From NCBI RefSeq assembly GCF_000368025.1, contig NZ_KB849212.1, forward strand, positions 698,978 to 762,977: a stretch of 64,000 bases of DNA, in the 5' to 3' direction. Within the stretch, counting starts at the first letter, position 1; each line of letters opens with the position of its first letter. Below the pieces are notes generated by a model. That model did no database searches. It had not been told where the DNA came from and worked only from the letters and a program-made list of their open reading frames with translations. Origin of the DNA: Acinetobacter parvus DSM 16617 = CIP 108168 (GTDB lineage: Bacteria > Pseudomonadota > Gammaproteobacteria > Pseudomonadales > Moraxellaceae). Below are positions 8,879 through 18,455 of the stretch, in pieces. Both the position numbers and the translations under genes were made by a program.

Positions 8879-10129
8879 ATGACCGTGCGTTTTTTTCATA
8901 CGTCTGACTGGCATTTGGGGCAATTCTTTTATAATCATTCCCGCCATTATGAACATGAACAATTTCTGACATGGTTACTTGAACAAATCAAACAGAAACA
9001 ACCGCATGCCTTGCTGATTGCAGGCGATATTTTTGATGTGATCAATCCAAGTTCTCAGGCACAAAAACAACTGTATCAATTCCTCGCCGATGCGCATGAA
9101 CGCGCACCGCACATGCAAACACTGATGATCGCAGGCAATCACGATTCAGGCTATCGAATTGAACAGGTTGAGCCATTATTAGCGAAATATAATGCCAAAA
9201 CGGTTGGGGTGATTCGCCCGAATAAAGAAAATAATTTAGATTTAGATCGTTTAATTTTGCCAATCTACGATGAACAAAAAGAGGTTGTCGCGTGGTGTAT
9301 TGCCCTGCCTTTCTTACGCTCTGCAGAGATAACAGGCTTTAATGAACATACCACTAATAGTCAAAATGCCATTGCCTACTTACATCAACAACTCATTGCC
9401 GAAGCCAAATGCCGCAAAACAGATGATCAGGCCCTAATCCTGATGTCACATGCCCATATGCAAGGGGGGGAAACTTCAGATTCAGAACGGCCAATTATTA
9501 TTGGCAATGAAGAGGCACTTTCGACCAGCCTGTTTGATGACAGCATTGATTATGTGGCGCTGGGACATCTACATAAACCGCAGAAAGTTGGGCAAGATCA
9601 TATTCGGTATAGCGGTTCCCCAATTCCCTTGTCCTTTAGTGAAATCAACTATAAGCACCAAGTGGTTGAAGTCACGATTGACTCGACCAAACCAGAAAAT
9701 AAGCTGGATTTTGAAGCATTGGCCATCCCACGAAGTATTCAACTGCATAAAATTAAAGATGAACTCACAGCGGTTATGCAGCAGCTTAAAAACCTACCCA
9801 GTGGCCCTATCGAAAATATTGACCATCGAGAATATGTCGATATCGAATATCATACGGCGATTCCTCCACAGCCGAATTTGCGCCAACAATTTGAAGATGC
9901 CTTGCCAAAGGATCGCTACCGTCTGGTGCGTATTTCCAGACAATATTTATCGAATGAAAATAATGCTGAAAACAAGCAGAGCATTAGCCTAGAGCCACCC
10001 ACACCAGAAAAATTATTCCAGCAGATCTGGGAGAAAAAGGGCTATCACGCCGATGATGAAGTCACCAAAGATTTCTTAAGTCTAGTCAATGAAGCACAAA
10101 AAAAACTTGAAGATGATCAAAGTTCTTAA
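8879..10129 (+). CDS. sbcD: Exonuclease subunit SbcD
   Basis: SbcD is the Mn-dependent phosphoesterase subunit (Mre11 homologue) of the SbcCD nuclease, which opens DNA hairpins and trims double-strand ends. All phosphoesterase motifs are visible in order: TSDWHLGQ, LIAGDIFD, MIAGNHDS, MSHAHMQGG and ALGHLHKPQ. I chose ATG 8879 (MTVRFFHTSDWHLG), giving 416 residues, over a TTG at 8813 that would add an unusual leader. The stop is nine bases before sbcC, so the two are an operon, and it is divergent from jetA. Confidence 0.95.
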   Translation: MTVRFFHTSDWHLGQFFYNHSRHYEHEQFLTWLLEQIKQKQPHALLIAGDIFDVINPSSQAQKQLYQFLADAHERAPHMQTLMIAGNHDSGYRIEQVEPLLAKYNAKTVGVIRPNKENNLDLDRLILPIYDEQKEVVAWCIALPFLRSAEITGFNEHTTNSQNAIAYLHQQLIAEAKCRKTDDQALILMSHAHMQGGETSDSERPIIIGNEEALSTSLFDDSIDYVALGHLHKPQKVGQDHIRYSGSPIPLSFSEINYKHQVVEVTIDSTKPENKLDFEALAIPRSIQLHKIKDELTAVMQQLKNLPSGPIENIDHREYVDIEYHTAIPPQPNLRQQFEDALPKDRYRLVRISRQYLSNENNAENKQSISLEPPTPEKLFQQIWEKKGYHADDEVTKDFLSLVNEAQKKLEDDQSS

Positions 10130-10138
10130 GGACATGCC

Positions 10139-13100
10139 ATGAAAATTTTATCGATTCGACTAAAAAATCTGGCATCTCTTGCAGGTGAGCACTTTATTGA
10201 TTTTGAATGTGATCCTTTGGCTAATGCAGGCTTGATCGCGATTGTCGGCAAAACTGGTGCAGGCAAATCCACCATTTTAGATGCCATGTGTCTGGCCCTG
10301 TTTAATAAAATTCCTCGCCTTAAAGAAAGTGACGGCAAGCTTCTGGACGTAGATGGTTCTGAACTGCTGACCAACTCTCCCCTGACCGTTTTACGTCGCG
10401 GTACAGGACACGGCTTTGCTGAACTGTGTTTTGTGGCACAAGACCAAAAACATTATCAGGCGCGTTGGGAAATTAAGCGTGCCCGTGAAAATGCCAGTGG
10501 GAAATTGCAAAGTGTGCAGCGCTCGCTCAAATGTCTGACCGATGGCGTGGTGATTGCAGATAAAAGTAAAGCCGTCGAAAGCCATATCCAGCAAATTACC
10601 CAACTCAGTTTTGAACAATTCACTCGTGCCGTTTTACTGGCACAATCGGAAGTGACCGCATTTTTAAAGGCGCGTGATACTGAACGAGGCGAATTGCTGG
10701 AATACCTGACCAACTCAAGTATCTTTGCCAAAATTGGTCAACTGGCGTTTGAAAAAACCCGTGAAATGACCAACCAGCGCAAACAACTGGAAAATGTTTT
10801 AGGTCATATTGAAATCCGTTCCGAGGAAGAAATTGCAGCCATACAAGTGCAATTCCAACAGACACAACAACAGGTCCAGCAGCTTGAAACCGAGCGGACT
10901 CAACTCAAGCAACAACAGCAATGGTTTGAACAACAACAAAAGCTAGAAAGTGAAATCACCATCAAACAGCGGCAGCATGAAACGCAACTCAATGCCCATA
11001 CTGCCCTCGCAACAGATCGCCAGTTGCTTGAACAATTGGACATCTTTTCTGACATTCGCCCTGTTGTGTTTCAACAACAGCAAATCCAAAAAACACTGCA
11101 ACAACTTGAGCCGCAGCTTCAACAAAAACAGCAACATTTTAGTCGCTTAACCACAGAATTTGAGCAGGAAAAAGTCTGCTATATGCAAGCGGAAACGGCG
11201 CTGCAACAATTTCAAAATTTTGAGCTGCAACATCAAGATGAGTTGAGTCAGCTACGTAAATACGTTCAGGAACGTGACTATATTGCCGAAGATTATAAAA
11301 AAACCAAAAGCAGACTGACGCACATCGAAACCCAGCAACAACCTTTGCTACAACAGCAGCAACAGCTTGAGCAGAACATCCAGAATATAGGCACACAACA
11401 GACCTGCTGCCTTGAGCAATTACAGCAAAGTGCCCACTTCTCAACTTTGGATAAGGGTCTGCATGCCCATGTACAACAATTAGAGCAGTTTATTCAGCAT
11501 TATCAAAAAGTTGAAAATACGCTGGGGAATATTCAACAAGCTCAAAGCAAACTTGAGCAAGATAAAAGCCAACTTGATCAATTAATCTCGCAGTTTGGTA
11601 CAACGCAGCAGATTGATCACACCCTTGAGCAGAAACAGACACAGAAAGAGCAAGTGTTGATTCAGCTAAATCAACTGGATGTGATTCAACAAAAACTACA
11701 ACATCATTTTCAATTAAAAAATGAAGTCTCAGAGCTGCAACACAAATTAAACACCATACAAGTCCAGTATCAACAGCTCGAGCAAAATACTCAAAAAGCA
11801 GAAAGTGAATTTCAGGCAGCAAAAACCGAGCGGGAAAAATTACAGCAGGTCTTGCAACAGCAACGCTTACTCCATGCCGAGAATATTGAACATTTACGTG
11901 CTGAACTGAAACAAGGTGAAGCTTGTCTGGTCTGTGGCAGTACTGAACACCCCTATCGTGAGGATGAAAGTCCTGTTTCGAAAGCCTTATATGCATTACA
12001 GCAACAGCAGGAACAACAGGCATTACGGCAAGAGCAACAATGCTTCCAGCTTTGGCAGACTACACAGCAACAATTCACCCAGCTTCAATCTGAGCAAAAA
12101 CAGCGCCAAACCACCTTGCAACAAACTCAGGAAAAATTAAATACTCAACAGCAAGAGTTACAGCAATATTTGACTCAAACGCATATTCAACTCGATTTTA
12201 ATTTAGCGCAACACGAGCTTGAGACAGAATTACATCACTTAAGCGCTCAATCTACACAAGCGAAACAACAAATTGATCAGGAATTACAACAGCTCAGCCA
12301 TGCCAGCAAACAGCAGCTTCATTTAAACCAGTCTATCCAGAACACGGCCTATCAACTGGAAACAGTACAGCAGTTACAACAACAGATTCAGCATATTGTG
12401 GATTGCCTGGATTCACATGAGAAAACACTTTGGCTGGAACAACCATTAGTACAATCAAAACAGATTGTGCAGCGTTTAAAGCAACGCCTACAACAGCTTG
12501 ATCATGCGGACGGACTAGGTAAACAGCAACAGCACAGCACACAACAACTCAATTTATTAATATCAAATCTCAATGCTTTGAGCACGCAACATACTGAGCT
12601 AAATCAGCAGTTGCAGGACATTGCGAAAAAGGGTCAACAAAATAGTGAGGATGCCAATCAACTCATTCTGGCCATGGCAGGTTCAACAGAACTCAAAGCC
12701 AATGAATGGTTGCATCAACATGATCAACAACGCCAGCAACTGCAGCATCAATATCAGCAGCTAAAACAGAATTTCGAACAGGCACGACAAAGCTTTGAGC
12801 AACACAAAAATGAACTAGAGCAACTCAAAGCACAGCACCAGCACAACCAACAAACATTCACGCAATGCACAACAGAAATCGGTGCATGGTTGACGCAGCA
12901 CAGAGATTTTGAAGAGCAGCAACTCAGTCAATTGCTAGTCATTTCTTCAACGCAGGAACAGCAAATCCGCTTAACGCTACAAGATGCGGATCGTGTCTTG
13001 AGCGAAGCCGCCTATGCGCTTAAAACCGCGCAACAGCTATTCAATGAACACCAGCAACAGCAACCTGAGATCCAACATGAACAACTGACCGAACTGATTC

Positions 13101-13735
13101 AGCTAAATCAGGACAAACTGCAACAGCAGCTTGAACAACGAGATCAATATAAAGTTCAGCTTGAATTGCATCAGCAAAACCTTGCCAAGCAAAAACAGTT
13201 TGCAGATCAAATTCAACAGATACAACAGCAGGAATACCGCTGGAATAAAATTTCCAGTTTGATTGGCGATTCTAAGGGCAAAGATTTCCGTGATTTGGCC
13301 CAACAATATAATCTGGATATTTTGCTGGAATATGCCAATCAGCAATTGGCGATGTTATCGCAACGTTACACATTAAAGCGCCTGGATAACTCGCTTAGTC
13401 TGGCGATTATCGATCATGATATGGATGGCGAAACCCGTTCAGTGGCTTCGCTTTCTGGTGGGGAATCTTTCCTCACTGCCCTTGCAATTTCACTGGCAAT
13501 TGCCAATATGGCCTCAGGTTCCATGAAAATTGAGTCACTGTTTATTGATGAAGGTTTTGGGACGCTGGATGCATCTTCGTTGCATATGGTGATGAATGCG
13601 CTGGATCAATTACAAAGCCAAGGGCGTAAAGTCATTTTAATTTCACATATTCAGGAAATGCATGAACGGATTCCTGTGCAGATTCAGGTGCAGCCGATGG
13701 GTTCTGGTTCAAGTCGGATTGAAGTAGTGGGTTAA
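10139..13735 (+). CDS. sbcC: Exonuclease subunit SbcC (Rad50-like ATPase)
   Basis: SbcC is the ATPase and tether of SbcCD. The 1198-residue protein has Walker A GKTGAGKST at residues 37-45, two very long coiled coils and a central zinc-hook CLVCGSTEHPY near residue 598. The head finishes with signature SLSGGESFLTAL and Walker B SLFIDEGFGTLD. The coiled coils are exceptionally rich in glutamine (many CAA/CAG runs), which makes the DNA look repetitive; that is coding bias, not a repeat array. It follows sbcD by nine bases. Confidence 0.95.
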   Translation: MKILSIRLKNLASLAGEHFIDFECDPLANAGLIAIVGKTGAGKSTILDAMCLALFNKIPRLKESDGKLLDVDGSELLTNSPLTVLRRGTGHGFAELCFVAQDQKHYQARWEIKRARENASGKLQSVQRSLKCLTDGVVIADKSKAVESHIQQITQLSFEQFTRAVLLAQSEVTAFLKARDTERGELLEYLTNSSIFAKIGQLAFEKTREMTNQRKQLENVLGHIEIRSEEEIAAIQVQFQQTQQQVQQLETERTQLKQQQQWFEQQQKLESEITIKQRQHETQLNAHTALATDRQLLEQLDIFSDIRPVVFQQQQIQKTLQQLEPQLQQKQQHFSRLTTEFEQEKVCYMQAETALQQFQNFELQHQDELSQLRKYVQERDYIAEDYKKTKSRLTHIETQQQPLLQQQQQLEQNIQNIGTQQTCCLEQLQQSAHFSTLDKGLHAHVQQLEQFIQHYQKVENTLGNIQQAQSKLEQDKSQLDQLISQFGTTQQIDHTLEQKQTQKEQVLIQLNQLDVIQQKLQHHFQLKNEVSELQHKLNTIQVQYQQLEQNTQKAESEFQAAKTEREKLQQVLQQQRLLHAENIEHLRAELKQGEACLVCGSTEHPYREDESPVSKALYALQQQQEQQALRQEQQCFQLWQTTQQQFTQLQSEQKQRQTTLQQTQEKLNTQQQELQQYLTQTHIQLDFNLAQHELETELHHLSAQSTQAKQQIDQELQQLSHASKQQLHLNQSIQNTAYQLETVQQLQQQIQHIVDCLDSHEKTLWLEQPLVQSKQIVQRLKQRLQQLDHADGLGKQQQHSTQQLNLLISNLNALSTQHTELNQQLQDIAKKGQQNSEDANQLILAMAGSTELKANEWLHQHDQQRQQLQHQYQQLKQNFEQARQSFEQHKNELEQLKAQHQHNQQTFTQCTTEIGAWLTQHRDFEEQQLSQLLVISSTQEQQIRLTLQDADRVLSEAAYALKTAQQLFNEHQQQQPEIQHEQLTELIQLNQDKLQQQLEQRDQYKVQLELHQQNLAKQKQFADQIQQIQQQEYRWNKISSLIGDSKGKDFRDLAQQYNLDILLEYANQQLAMLSQRYTLKRLDNSLSLAIIDHDMDGETRSVASLSGGESFLTALAISLAIANMASGSMKIESLFIDEGFGTLDASSLHMVMNALDQLQSQGRKVILISHIQEMHERIPVQIQVQPMGSGSSRIEVVG

Positions 13736-13851
13736 TATGCAGTAGCCCAACGCTTTATTTAAAAACCGGCAAATCCAACTTGGCATTTTTTTTTGCTTAG
13801 CTTAACCTGTTACGATTCGTTCATTACCTTAGAATTTCACCATGTCAAATC

Positions 13852-14073
13852 GTGTTTGGCTATATGCCTTTTTACAAGGCGCTACCTGATTTCCATGCCA
13901 TTTTTGAAGTTTATCTGGGTCAAGAATGGATACTGTTTGATGCAACGAATATGGGAGCGATTGATGAGTTTGTAAGGGTTGGTACAGGTTTGGATGCTAA
14001 AGATGTGCCCTTTGCCTCTTTATTTGGAACAGCCGAACTGATCAAAATCAAACCCCAAATTACCAAGCTCTAA
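13852..14073 (+). pseudogene. Remnant of a transglutaminase-like protein (C-terminal part)
   Basis: The 73-codon stretch contains GYMPFYKALPDFHAIFEVYL and WILFDATNM followed by VRVGTGLDAKDVPFASLFG. This is the His/Asp half of the transglutaminase-like catalytic triad (H in DFHAIFEV, D in FDATNM) and the usual C-terminal tail. The catalytic cysteine half is missing and no upstream frame supplies it, so the gene is a 5'-truncated fossil. It ends overlapping the yggS stop on the other strand. Confidence 0.7.
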
Positions 14074-14756
14074 TGATGATAGTCCCGTGCACCAAACAGC
14101 GCTGTCCCGACTCTGACCATGGTTGAACCTGCCGCAATAGCAGCGTCCAGATCACCTGACATTCCCATACTCAAGGTATCCCAATCTTGAGGCCGTGCAT
14201 GTAGTGATTTTACTTGCTCAAACAAGGTTTTTGCATCGGCAAATGCGACACTATTTTCTGGCGCTGGAATCACCATTAGCCCACGTAAACGTATGTTTGG
14301 AAGTTGGCTAATCTGTTTAACGAGTTCAGCAACCTCATCAGGCTGGCAGCCATCCTTGCTGTCTTGCCCATCAATATTCACCTGAATACAGATATTTAAA
14401 GGCTTTCGACTGTCCATACGCTGACTGGATAATCGCTCAGCAATAATCAGGCGATCTACGCCATGCACCCAATCAAACTTTTCCGCCAAATGTTTAGTTT
14501 TATTGCGCTGTACATGACCAATAAAATGCCATTCAATCTCTAAATCCTGTAGTTCATCAATTTTTGTCAACGCTTCCTGCAAATAGTTTTCCCCAAAGCT
14601 ACGCTGTCCAGCCTGATACATTTCCCGCAGACTTTGGCTGGGATGGGTCTTTGAAACAGCCAGCAATTGCACGGATGCAGGATCACGCTGGACACGCTCA
14701 CACGCCAGTTGAATCTGATCTAATACGGATTGACGGGATTGTTGCGATTGATTCAT
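14070..14756 (-). CDS. yggS: YggS/PROSC family PLP-binding protein
   Basis: This cytosolic pyridoxal-phosphate carrier is involved in B6 and amino-acid homeostasis. The PLP-lysine lies in LLAVSKTHP; other family motifs are RSFGENYLQEA, WHFIGHVQRNKTK and LSMGMSGDLDAAI with the phosphate-binding GSTMVRVGTALFG. ATG 14756 (MNQSQQSRQSVLDQI) gives 228 residues, the usual length; a GTG five codons upstream is less likely. It is divergent from pilT, an arrangement common in Pseudomonas and Acinetobacter. Confidence 0.95.
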   Translation of the reverse strand: MNQSQQSRQSVLDQIQLACERVQRDPASVQLLAVSKTHPSQSLREMYQAGQRSFGENYLQEALTKIDELQDLEIEWHFIGHVQRNKTKHLAEKFDWVHGVDRLIIAERLSSQRMDSRKPLNICIQVNIDGQDSKDGCQPDEVAELVKQISQLPNIRLRGLMVIPAPENSVAFADAKTLFEQVKSLHARPQDWDTLSMGMSGDLDAAIAAGSTMVRVGTALFGARDYHH

Positions 14757-14882
14757 TGACACAGTTCTCACTTGTAAAATCTTTTTTTACATTGATAGGA
14801 CTCAGGGTGTTGGTAAGCCTGAATGAAAGCCGTATATTATTCTACAAAATAATGAGACATTTTGGTTTGTTTCGGGGAAATT

Positions 14883-15920
14883 ATGGATATTACAGAACTA
14901 CTCGCCTTTTCAGTCAAAAACGGTGCTTCGGATTTACACCTTTCATCAGGTATGCCTCCTATGATTCGTGTGGATGGTGAAGTTCGCCGAATCAACTTGC
15001 CAGCACTTGAGCATAAAGATGTACACCGTCTGGTGTATGACATCATGAACGATAAACAACGTCGTGACTATGAAGAAAAGCTGGAAACAGACTTTTCATT
15101 TGAAGTGCCCAACATTGCCCGTTTCCGTGTGAACGCGTTTAACCAGAACCGCGGTGCGGGTGCGGTGTTCCGTACCATTCCATCAAAGGTTTTAAGTATG
15201 GAAGATCTGGGGCTGGGTTCAATCTTCAAGGAAATCTGTGATTATCCACGCGGGATTGTACTGGTGACAGGACCGACAGGTTCTGGTAAGTCAACCACAC
15301 TTGCGGCGATGATCGACTATATCAACGAAAACCGCTATGACCACATTTTAACGGTCGAAGACCCAATCGAATTTGTACACCAGTCTAAAAAATGCCTGAT
15401 CAACCAGCGTGAAGTGCACCGTGATACACATGGCTTCAATGAAGCACTGCGTTCAGCACTGCGTGAAGACCCTGACATTATCCTGGTTGGTGAAATGCGT
15501 GACCTGGAAACCATTCGTCTGGCATTGACTGCTGCGGAAACGGGTCACTTGGTGTTTGGTACACTACATACCACCTCTGCGGCAAAAACCATTGACCGTG
15601 TGATTGACGTATTCCCTGCTGAAGAAAAAGACATGGTACGTGCCATGCTTTCAGAATCACTGCAAGCGGTGATTTCCCAAACCCTCTTGAAAAAGAATGG
15701 TGGTGGTCGTGTTGCAGCACACGAGATCATGATTGGTATTCCAGCAATTCGTAACCTTGTCCGTGAGAACAAGGTTGCCCAAATGTACTCTGCGATTCAA
15801 ACAGGTGCAAACTACGGTATGACCACACTGGATCAGAGTCTGAAAACACTTGTATCCAAGGGAATCATCAATACTCAAACTGCTCGTAGCGCAGCCAAAC
15901 AGCCAGAATCATTCCTATAA
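14883..15920 (+). CDS. pilT: Type IV pilus retraction ATPase PilT
   Basis: PilT is the hexameric ATPase that depolymerises type IV pili, driving twitching and DNA uptake. The sequence shows Walker A GPTGSGKST, Asp box and Walker B (DPDIILVGEMRD), His box (TGHLVFGTLHT) and the retraction-specific AIRNLVRE motif near the end. ATG 14883 sits behind a GGGGAAA ribosome-binding site and gives 345 residues, the standard PilT length; an upstream TTG is rejected. pilU follows 24 bases downstream. Confidence 0.97.
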   Translation: MDITELLAFSVKNGASDLHLSSGMPPMIRVDGEVRRINLPALEHKDVHRLVYDIMNDKQRRDYEEKLETDFSFEVPNIARFRVNAFNQNRGAGAVFRTIPSKVLSMEDLGLGSIFKEICDYPRGIVLVTGPTGSGKSTTLAAMIDYINENRYDHILTVEDPIEFVHQSKKCLINQREVHRDTHGFNEALRSALREDPDIILVGEMRDLETIRLALTAAETGHLVFGTLHTTSAAKTIDRVIDVFPAEEKDMVRAMLSESLQAVISQTLLKKNGGGRVAAHEIMIGIPAIRNLVRENKVAQMYSAIQTGANYGMTTLDQSLKTLVSKGIINTQTARSAAKQPESFL

Positions 15921-15944
15921 AAATAAATGAATTAGAGAAATAAT

Positions 15945-17063
15945 ATGGATTTTAATGATTTACTTAATCTGATGATTCAACAAAATGCATCGGACTTGTT
16001 TGTCACCGCAGATGTTGAACCGTCAATGAAAATTAACGGACAAATTGTGCCTGTTGCCAAAACCAAGCTATCGGGTGAAATTGTCGGTCAACTGATCCAT
16101 TCAGTGATGACGGACAAGCAGCGCAAAGAATTCGCTGAAACAAGAGAGTGTAATTTTGCAATCGTCAATCGTGAGAAAACAGCTCGTTTCCGTGTAAGCG
16201 CCTTTCAACAGCGTGATATGCCTGGAATGGTTTTACGTCGTATTGAAACTGTTATTCCAACCATGGATGAACTCAAGCTCCCTAGTGTGCTGAAAGAACT
16301 CGCCATGACCAAACGTGGTATTATTATCTTTGTAGGCGCAACAGGTACAGGTAAATCAACCTCATTAGCTTCGATGATTGGTTACCGTAACCAAAATTCA
16401 AAGGGTCATATTATTACCATTGAGGACCCAATTGAATTTGTACATCAACATGCGGGTTGTATTGTCACTCAACGTGAAGTGGGTATTGATACTGACTCAT
16501 TTGAGATTGCATTGAAGAATACCTTACGTCAGGCACCTGATGTGATCCTGATTGGTGAGATCCGTTCCCGTGAAACCATGGACTATGCCATTGCCTTTGC
16601 GGAAACAGGCCACTTGGTATTAGCCACCCTACATGCCAACAACGCCAACCAGGCGCTGGACCGTATCATTCACTTCTTTGAAGCAGATCGCCATAGCCAG
16701 CTTTATATGGACTTGTCGCTTAATATGAGAGCAATGGTCGCACAACAGCTGATTCCAACCCCTGACGGTAATTCACGCCGTGCTGCCATTGAAATTTTGA
16801 TCAATACACCATTATTGGCAGATTACATCCGCAAAGGTGAAGTACATGAAATTAAAGATCTGATGAAGCGTTCACGTGAATTAGGGATGCAGACCTTTGA
16901 CCAAGCCTTATTTGACCTTTATAAGGCAGGTGAAATCACCTACAAAGATGCACTTAAACATGCAGACTCGCCAAACGATTTACGTCTCACCATCAAACTT
17001 TCAGAAGAAGGTGCAGATCAACTACTCAGTGCCAGCAAAAATATTACCTTTGATGGTCAATAA
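15945..17063 (+). CDS. pilU: PilT paralogue and retraction accessory ATPase PilU
   Basis: PilU is a PilT-dependent retraction ATPase. The 372-residue protein has Walker A GATGTGKST, Walker B APDVILIGEIRS and the His box TGHLVLATLHANN. It has no AIRNL motif at the place where PilT has one, as expected for PilU. It follows pilT in one operon closed by a strong terminator. Confidence 0.95.
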   Translation: MDFNDLLNLMIQQNASDLFVTADVEPSMKINGQIVPVAKTKLSGEIVGQLIHSVMTDKQRKEFAETRECNFAIVNREKTARFRVSAFQQRDMPGMVLRRIETVIPTMDELKLPSVLKELAMTKRGIIIFVGATGTGKSTSLASMIGYRNQNSKGHIITIEDPIEFVHQHAGCIVTQREVGIDTDSFEIALKNTLRQAPDVILIGEIRSRETMDYAIAFAETGHLVLATLHANNANQALDRIIHFFEADRHSQLYMDLSLNMRAMVAQQLIPTPDGNSRRAAIEILINTPLLADYIRKGEVHEIKDLMKRSRELGMQTFDQALFDLYKAGEITYKDALKHADSPNDLRLTIKLSEEGADQLLSASKNITFDGQ

Positions 17064-17083
17064 GCGATTTTTTTTAATCCATT

Positions 17084-17120
17084 AAAAAAGAGAAAGTTGT
17101 GAGCAACTTTCTCTTTTTTA
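17084..17120 (+). terminator. Rho-independent terminator after pilTU
   Basis: AGAGAAAGTTG pairs with CAACTTTCTCT around a four-base loop, with an A run before and a T run after, so it may work in both directions between the converging pilU and fur genes. Confidence 0.9.
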
Positions 17121-17166
17121 TTGGTTTAATTTTGGTCAATTAAACAAACTTTACGAGCTTGAATAC

Positions 17167-17604
17167 TTATTTCTTACGAAAAGCTTCCTGACATTCAGCA
17201 TCACTACAATAACCATACAAATTCAGCGAATGGCCAGTTAAGGCAAAACCATGCTGATCTGCAACTGAATGTTGCTCCTTTTCAATCACATCATTTGTAA
17301 ATTCAACAACTTTGTTGCAATTCAGGCATACGAGGTGGTCGTGGTGATCTTCCTGCATAATTTCAAAAACAGAGTGGTTGTTTTCAAAATGATGACGCTG
17401 AATGATTCCAGCAGCCTCAAATTGTGTTAACACACGGTAAACTGTTGCCAAGCCAACATCTTCACCTTGCTCTAGCAGTGTTTTATAAATATCTTCCGCA
17501 CTTAAATGGTGTTGCTTTGAATTTTCTAATAATTCCAAAATCTTAATACGAGGAAGGGTGACTTTAAGTCCAGCTTTACGTAAGTCTTGGTTGGAAATAG
17601 GCAT
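17167..17604 (-). CDS. fur: Ferric uptake regulator Fur
   Basis: Fur is the Fe(II)-dependent repressor of iron acquisition genes. The N-terminal winged helix includes LRKAGLKVTLPRIKIL and DVGLATVYRVLTQFE. The metal-binding region has HHFENNHSVFE, DHHDHLVCLNCNKVVEF and a second cysteine pair in YGYCSDAEC. ATG 17604 (MPISNQDLRKAGLKV) gives 145 residues, the usual size. The divergent neighbour is bamE, as in related genera, but a 281-base repeat separates them and begins only 44 bases from the fur start, so fur's promoter probably lies within or has been displaced by the repeat. Confidence 0.97.
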   Translation of the reverse strand: MPISNQDLRKAGLKVTLPRIKILELLENSKQHHLSAEDIYKTLLEQGEDVGLATVYRVLTQFEAAGIIQRHHFENNHSVFEIMQEDHHDHLVCLNCNKVVEFTNDVIEKEQHSVADQHGFALTGHSLNLYGYCSDAECQEAFRKK

Positions 17605-17648
17605 GAAAAAAGGTCTCTCAACAAATCTTAAGTTGGAATAGGCAAGTA

Positions 17649-17929
17649 GGGTCTGCTGACATTTCACCTTGCGAGCTTTCAGCTCTCATTGCGACAGAGG
17701 GCATTTTTTAGACGATACAAGGCATAACTTACGAAATTTAGCAATTCTAAATAAGTAAGATATAACGCAGTAGCGGCAAAAAATGCCCCTGTCCCACAGG
17801 GTTATGGTTAAAACTTCCCCAAACTTCGTTATGAAACTTGACAAGGGAGTCGCCATTGCCTGCGTTTCATGCCTCGTTTATGTCGTTCTAACCGATAACG
17901 CAAGGCATGGCTGAAATGGCAGCAGACCC
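17649..17929. repeat. MITE-like repeat, copy 1 (fur-bamE intergenic)
   Basis: The 281-base non-coding element has inverted ends: GGGTCTGCTGACATTTCA on the left, and GGGTCTGCTGCCATTTCAG read inwards from the right. TA flanks both sides (17647-17648 and 17930-17931). The interior is about 85-90% identical by eye to copy 2 at 18456-18721, but copy 1 carries a longer left arm. No reading frame of note lies inside. Confidence 0.8.
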
Positions 17930-17999
17930 TAGTATTTAAATGCAGTATGATCTATCCTTGAATCAAATGCATCATCATTTATCAGGATAGTGTAGCAAA

Positions 18000-18398
18000 A
18001 TGCAAAAAATCATGCTGGCGTTGTTCGTCACTTCAGTACTTAGCGGTTGTTCAGTCTTTGGTGTTTATAAAGTTGATATTCCACAGGGAACACCCTTAAC
18101 CAAAGCACAGGCCTCTCAAGTACAGGTCGGCATGAGCTTTCAGCAAGTCCGTTTCTTGCTGGGTAGTCCAACTGTGACAGATCCTTTAAATCCACAGCGC
18201 TGGGACTACATCTACAACTATATACCAGGCACCTATGCAAAAAAAGCAAAAATACCAGCAGCCCATGGCCAACATTTAAAAGTTTACTTTGACGAAAATG
18301 GTAATGTACAACGTATTGAGGGCCTGGATACCATCCCTGAATCACAGCCTGGTTTACCAGCATCAAAAGAAGCCATCTTGACTGCGCCCCCACTATAA
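18000..18398 (+). CDS. bamE: Outer-membrane assembly lipoprotein BamE (OmlA/SmpA)
   Basis: BamE is a small periplasm-facing lipoprotein of the BAM complex that inserts outer-membrane proteins. The signal peptide ends in the lipobox LSGC (Cys about residue 17). The domain shows QVGMSFQQVRFLLGSPTVTDPL and LKVYFDENGNVQRIEG, typical of the SmpA/OmlA fold. At 132 residues the length is normal. It is divergent from fur and followed by a terminator. Confidence 0.95.
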   Translation: MQKIMLALFVTSVLSGCSVFGVYKVDIPQGTPLTKAQASQVQVGMSFQQVRFLLGSPTVTDPLNPQRWDYIYNYIPGTYAKKAKIPAAHGQHLKVYFDENGNVQRIEGLDTIPESQPGLPASKEAILTAPPL

Positions 18399-18418
18399 CC
18401 ACTTTCCCATAAATAAAG

Positions 18419-18449
18419 CCCCTCATCGAAGCATTCGTGAGGGGTTTTA
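18419..18449 (+). terminator. Rho-independent terminator after bamE
   Basis: CCCCTCA pairs with TGAGGGG, extended by CGA/TCG inside the loop, followed by TTTTATT. A MITE-like copy begins directly after it. Confidence 0.88.
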
Positions 18450-18455
18450 TTCTGA

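Noticed and set aside
10139..13735. Dense CAA/CAG-rich repeats that resemble a repeat array
   Set aside because: They lie in one intact SbcC frame and encode glutamine-rich coiled coil with a proper zinc hook; there is no regular spacer pattern.
17952..17990. Possible Fur box upstream of bamE (CTATCCT...AGGATAG dyad with ATCATT inside)
   Set aside because: Only about 10 of 19 positions fit the Fur consensus, too weak to call; the outer dyad alone is not a Fur signature.
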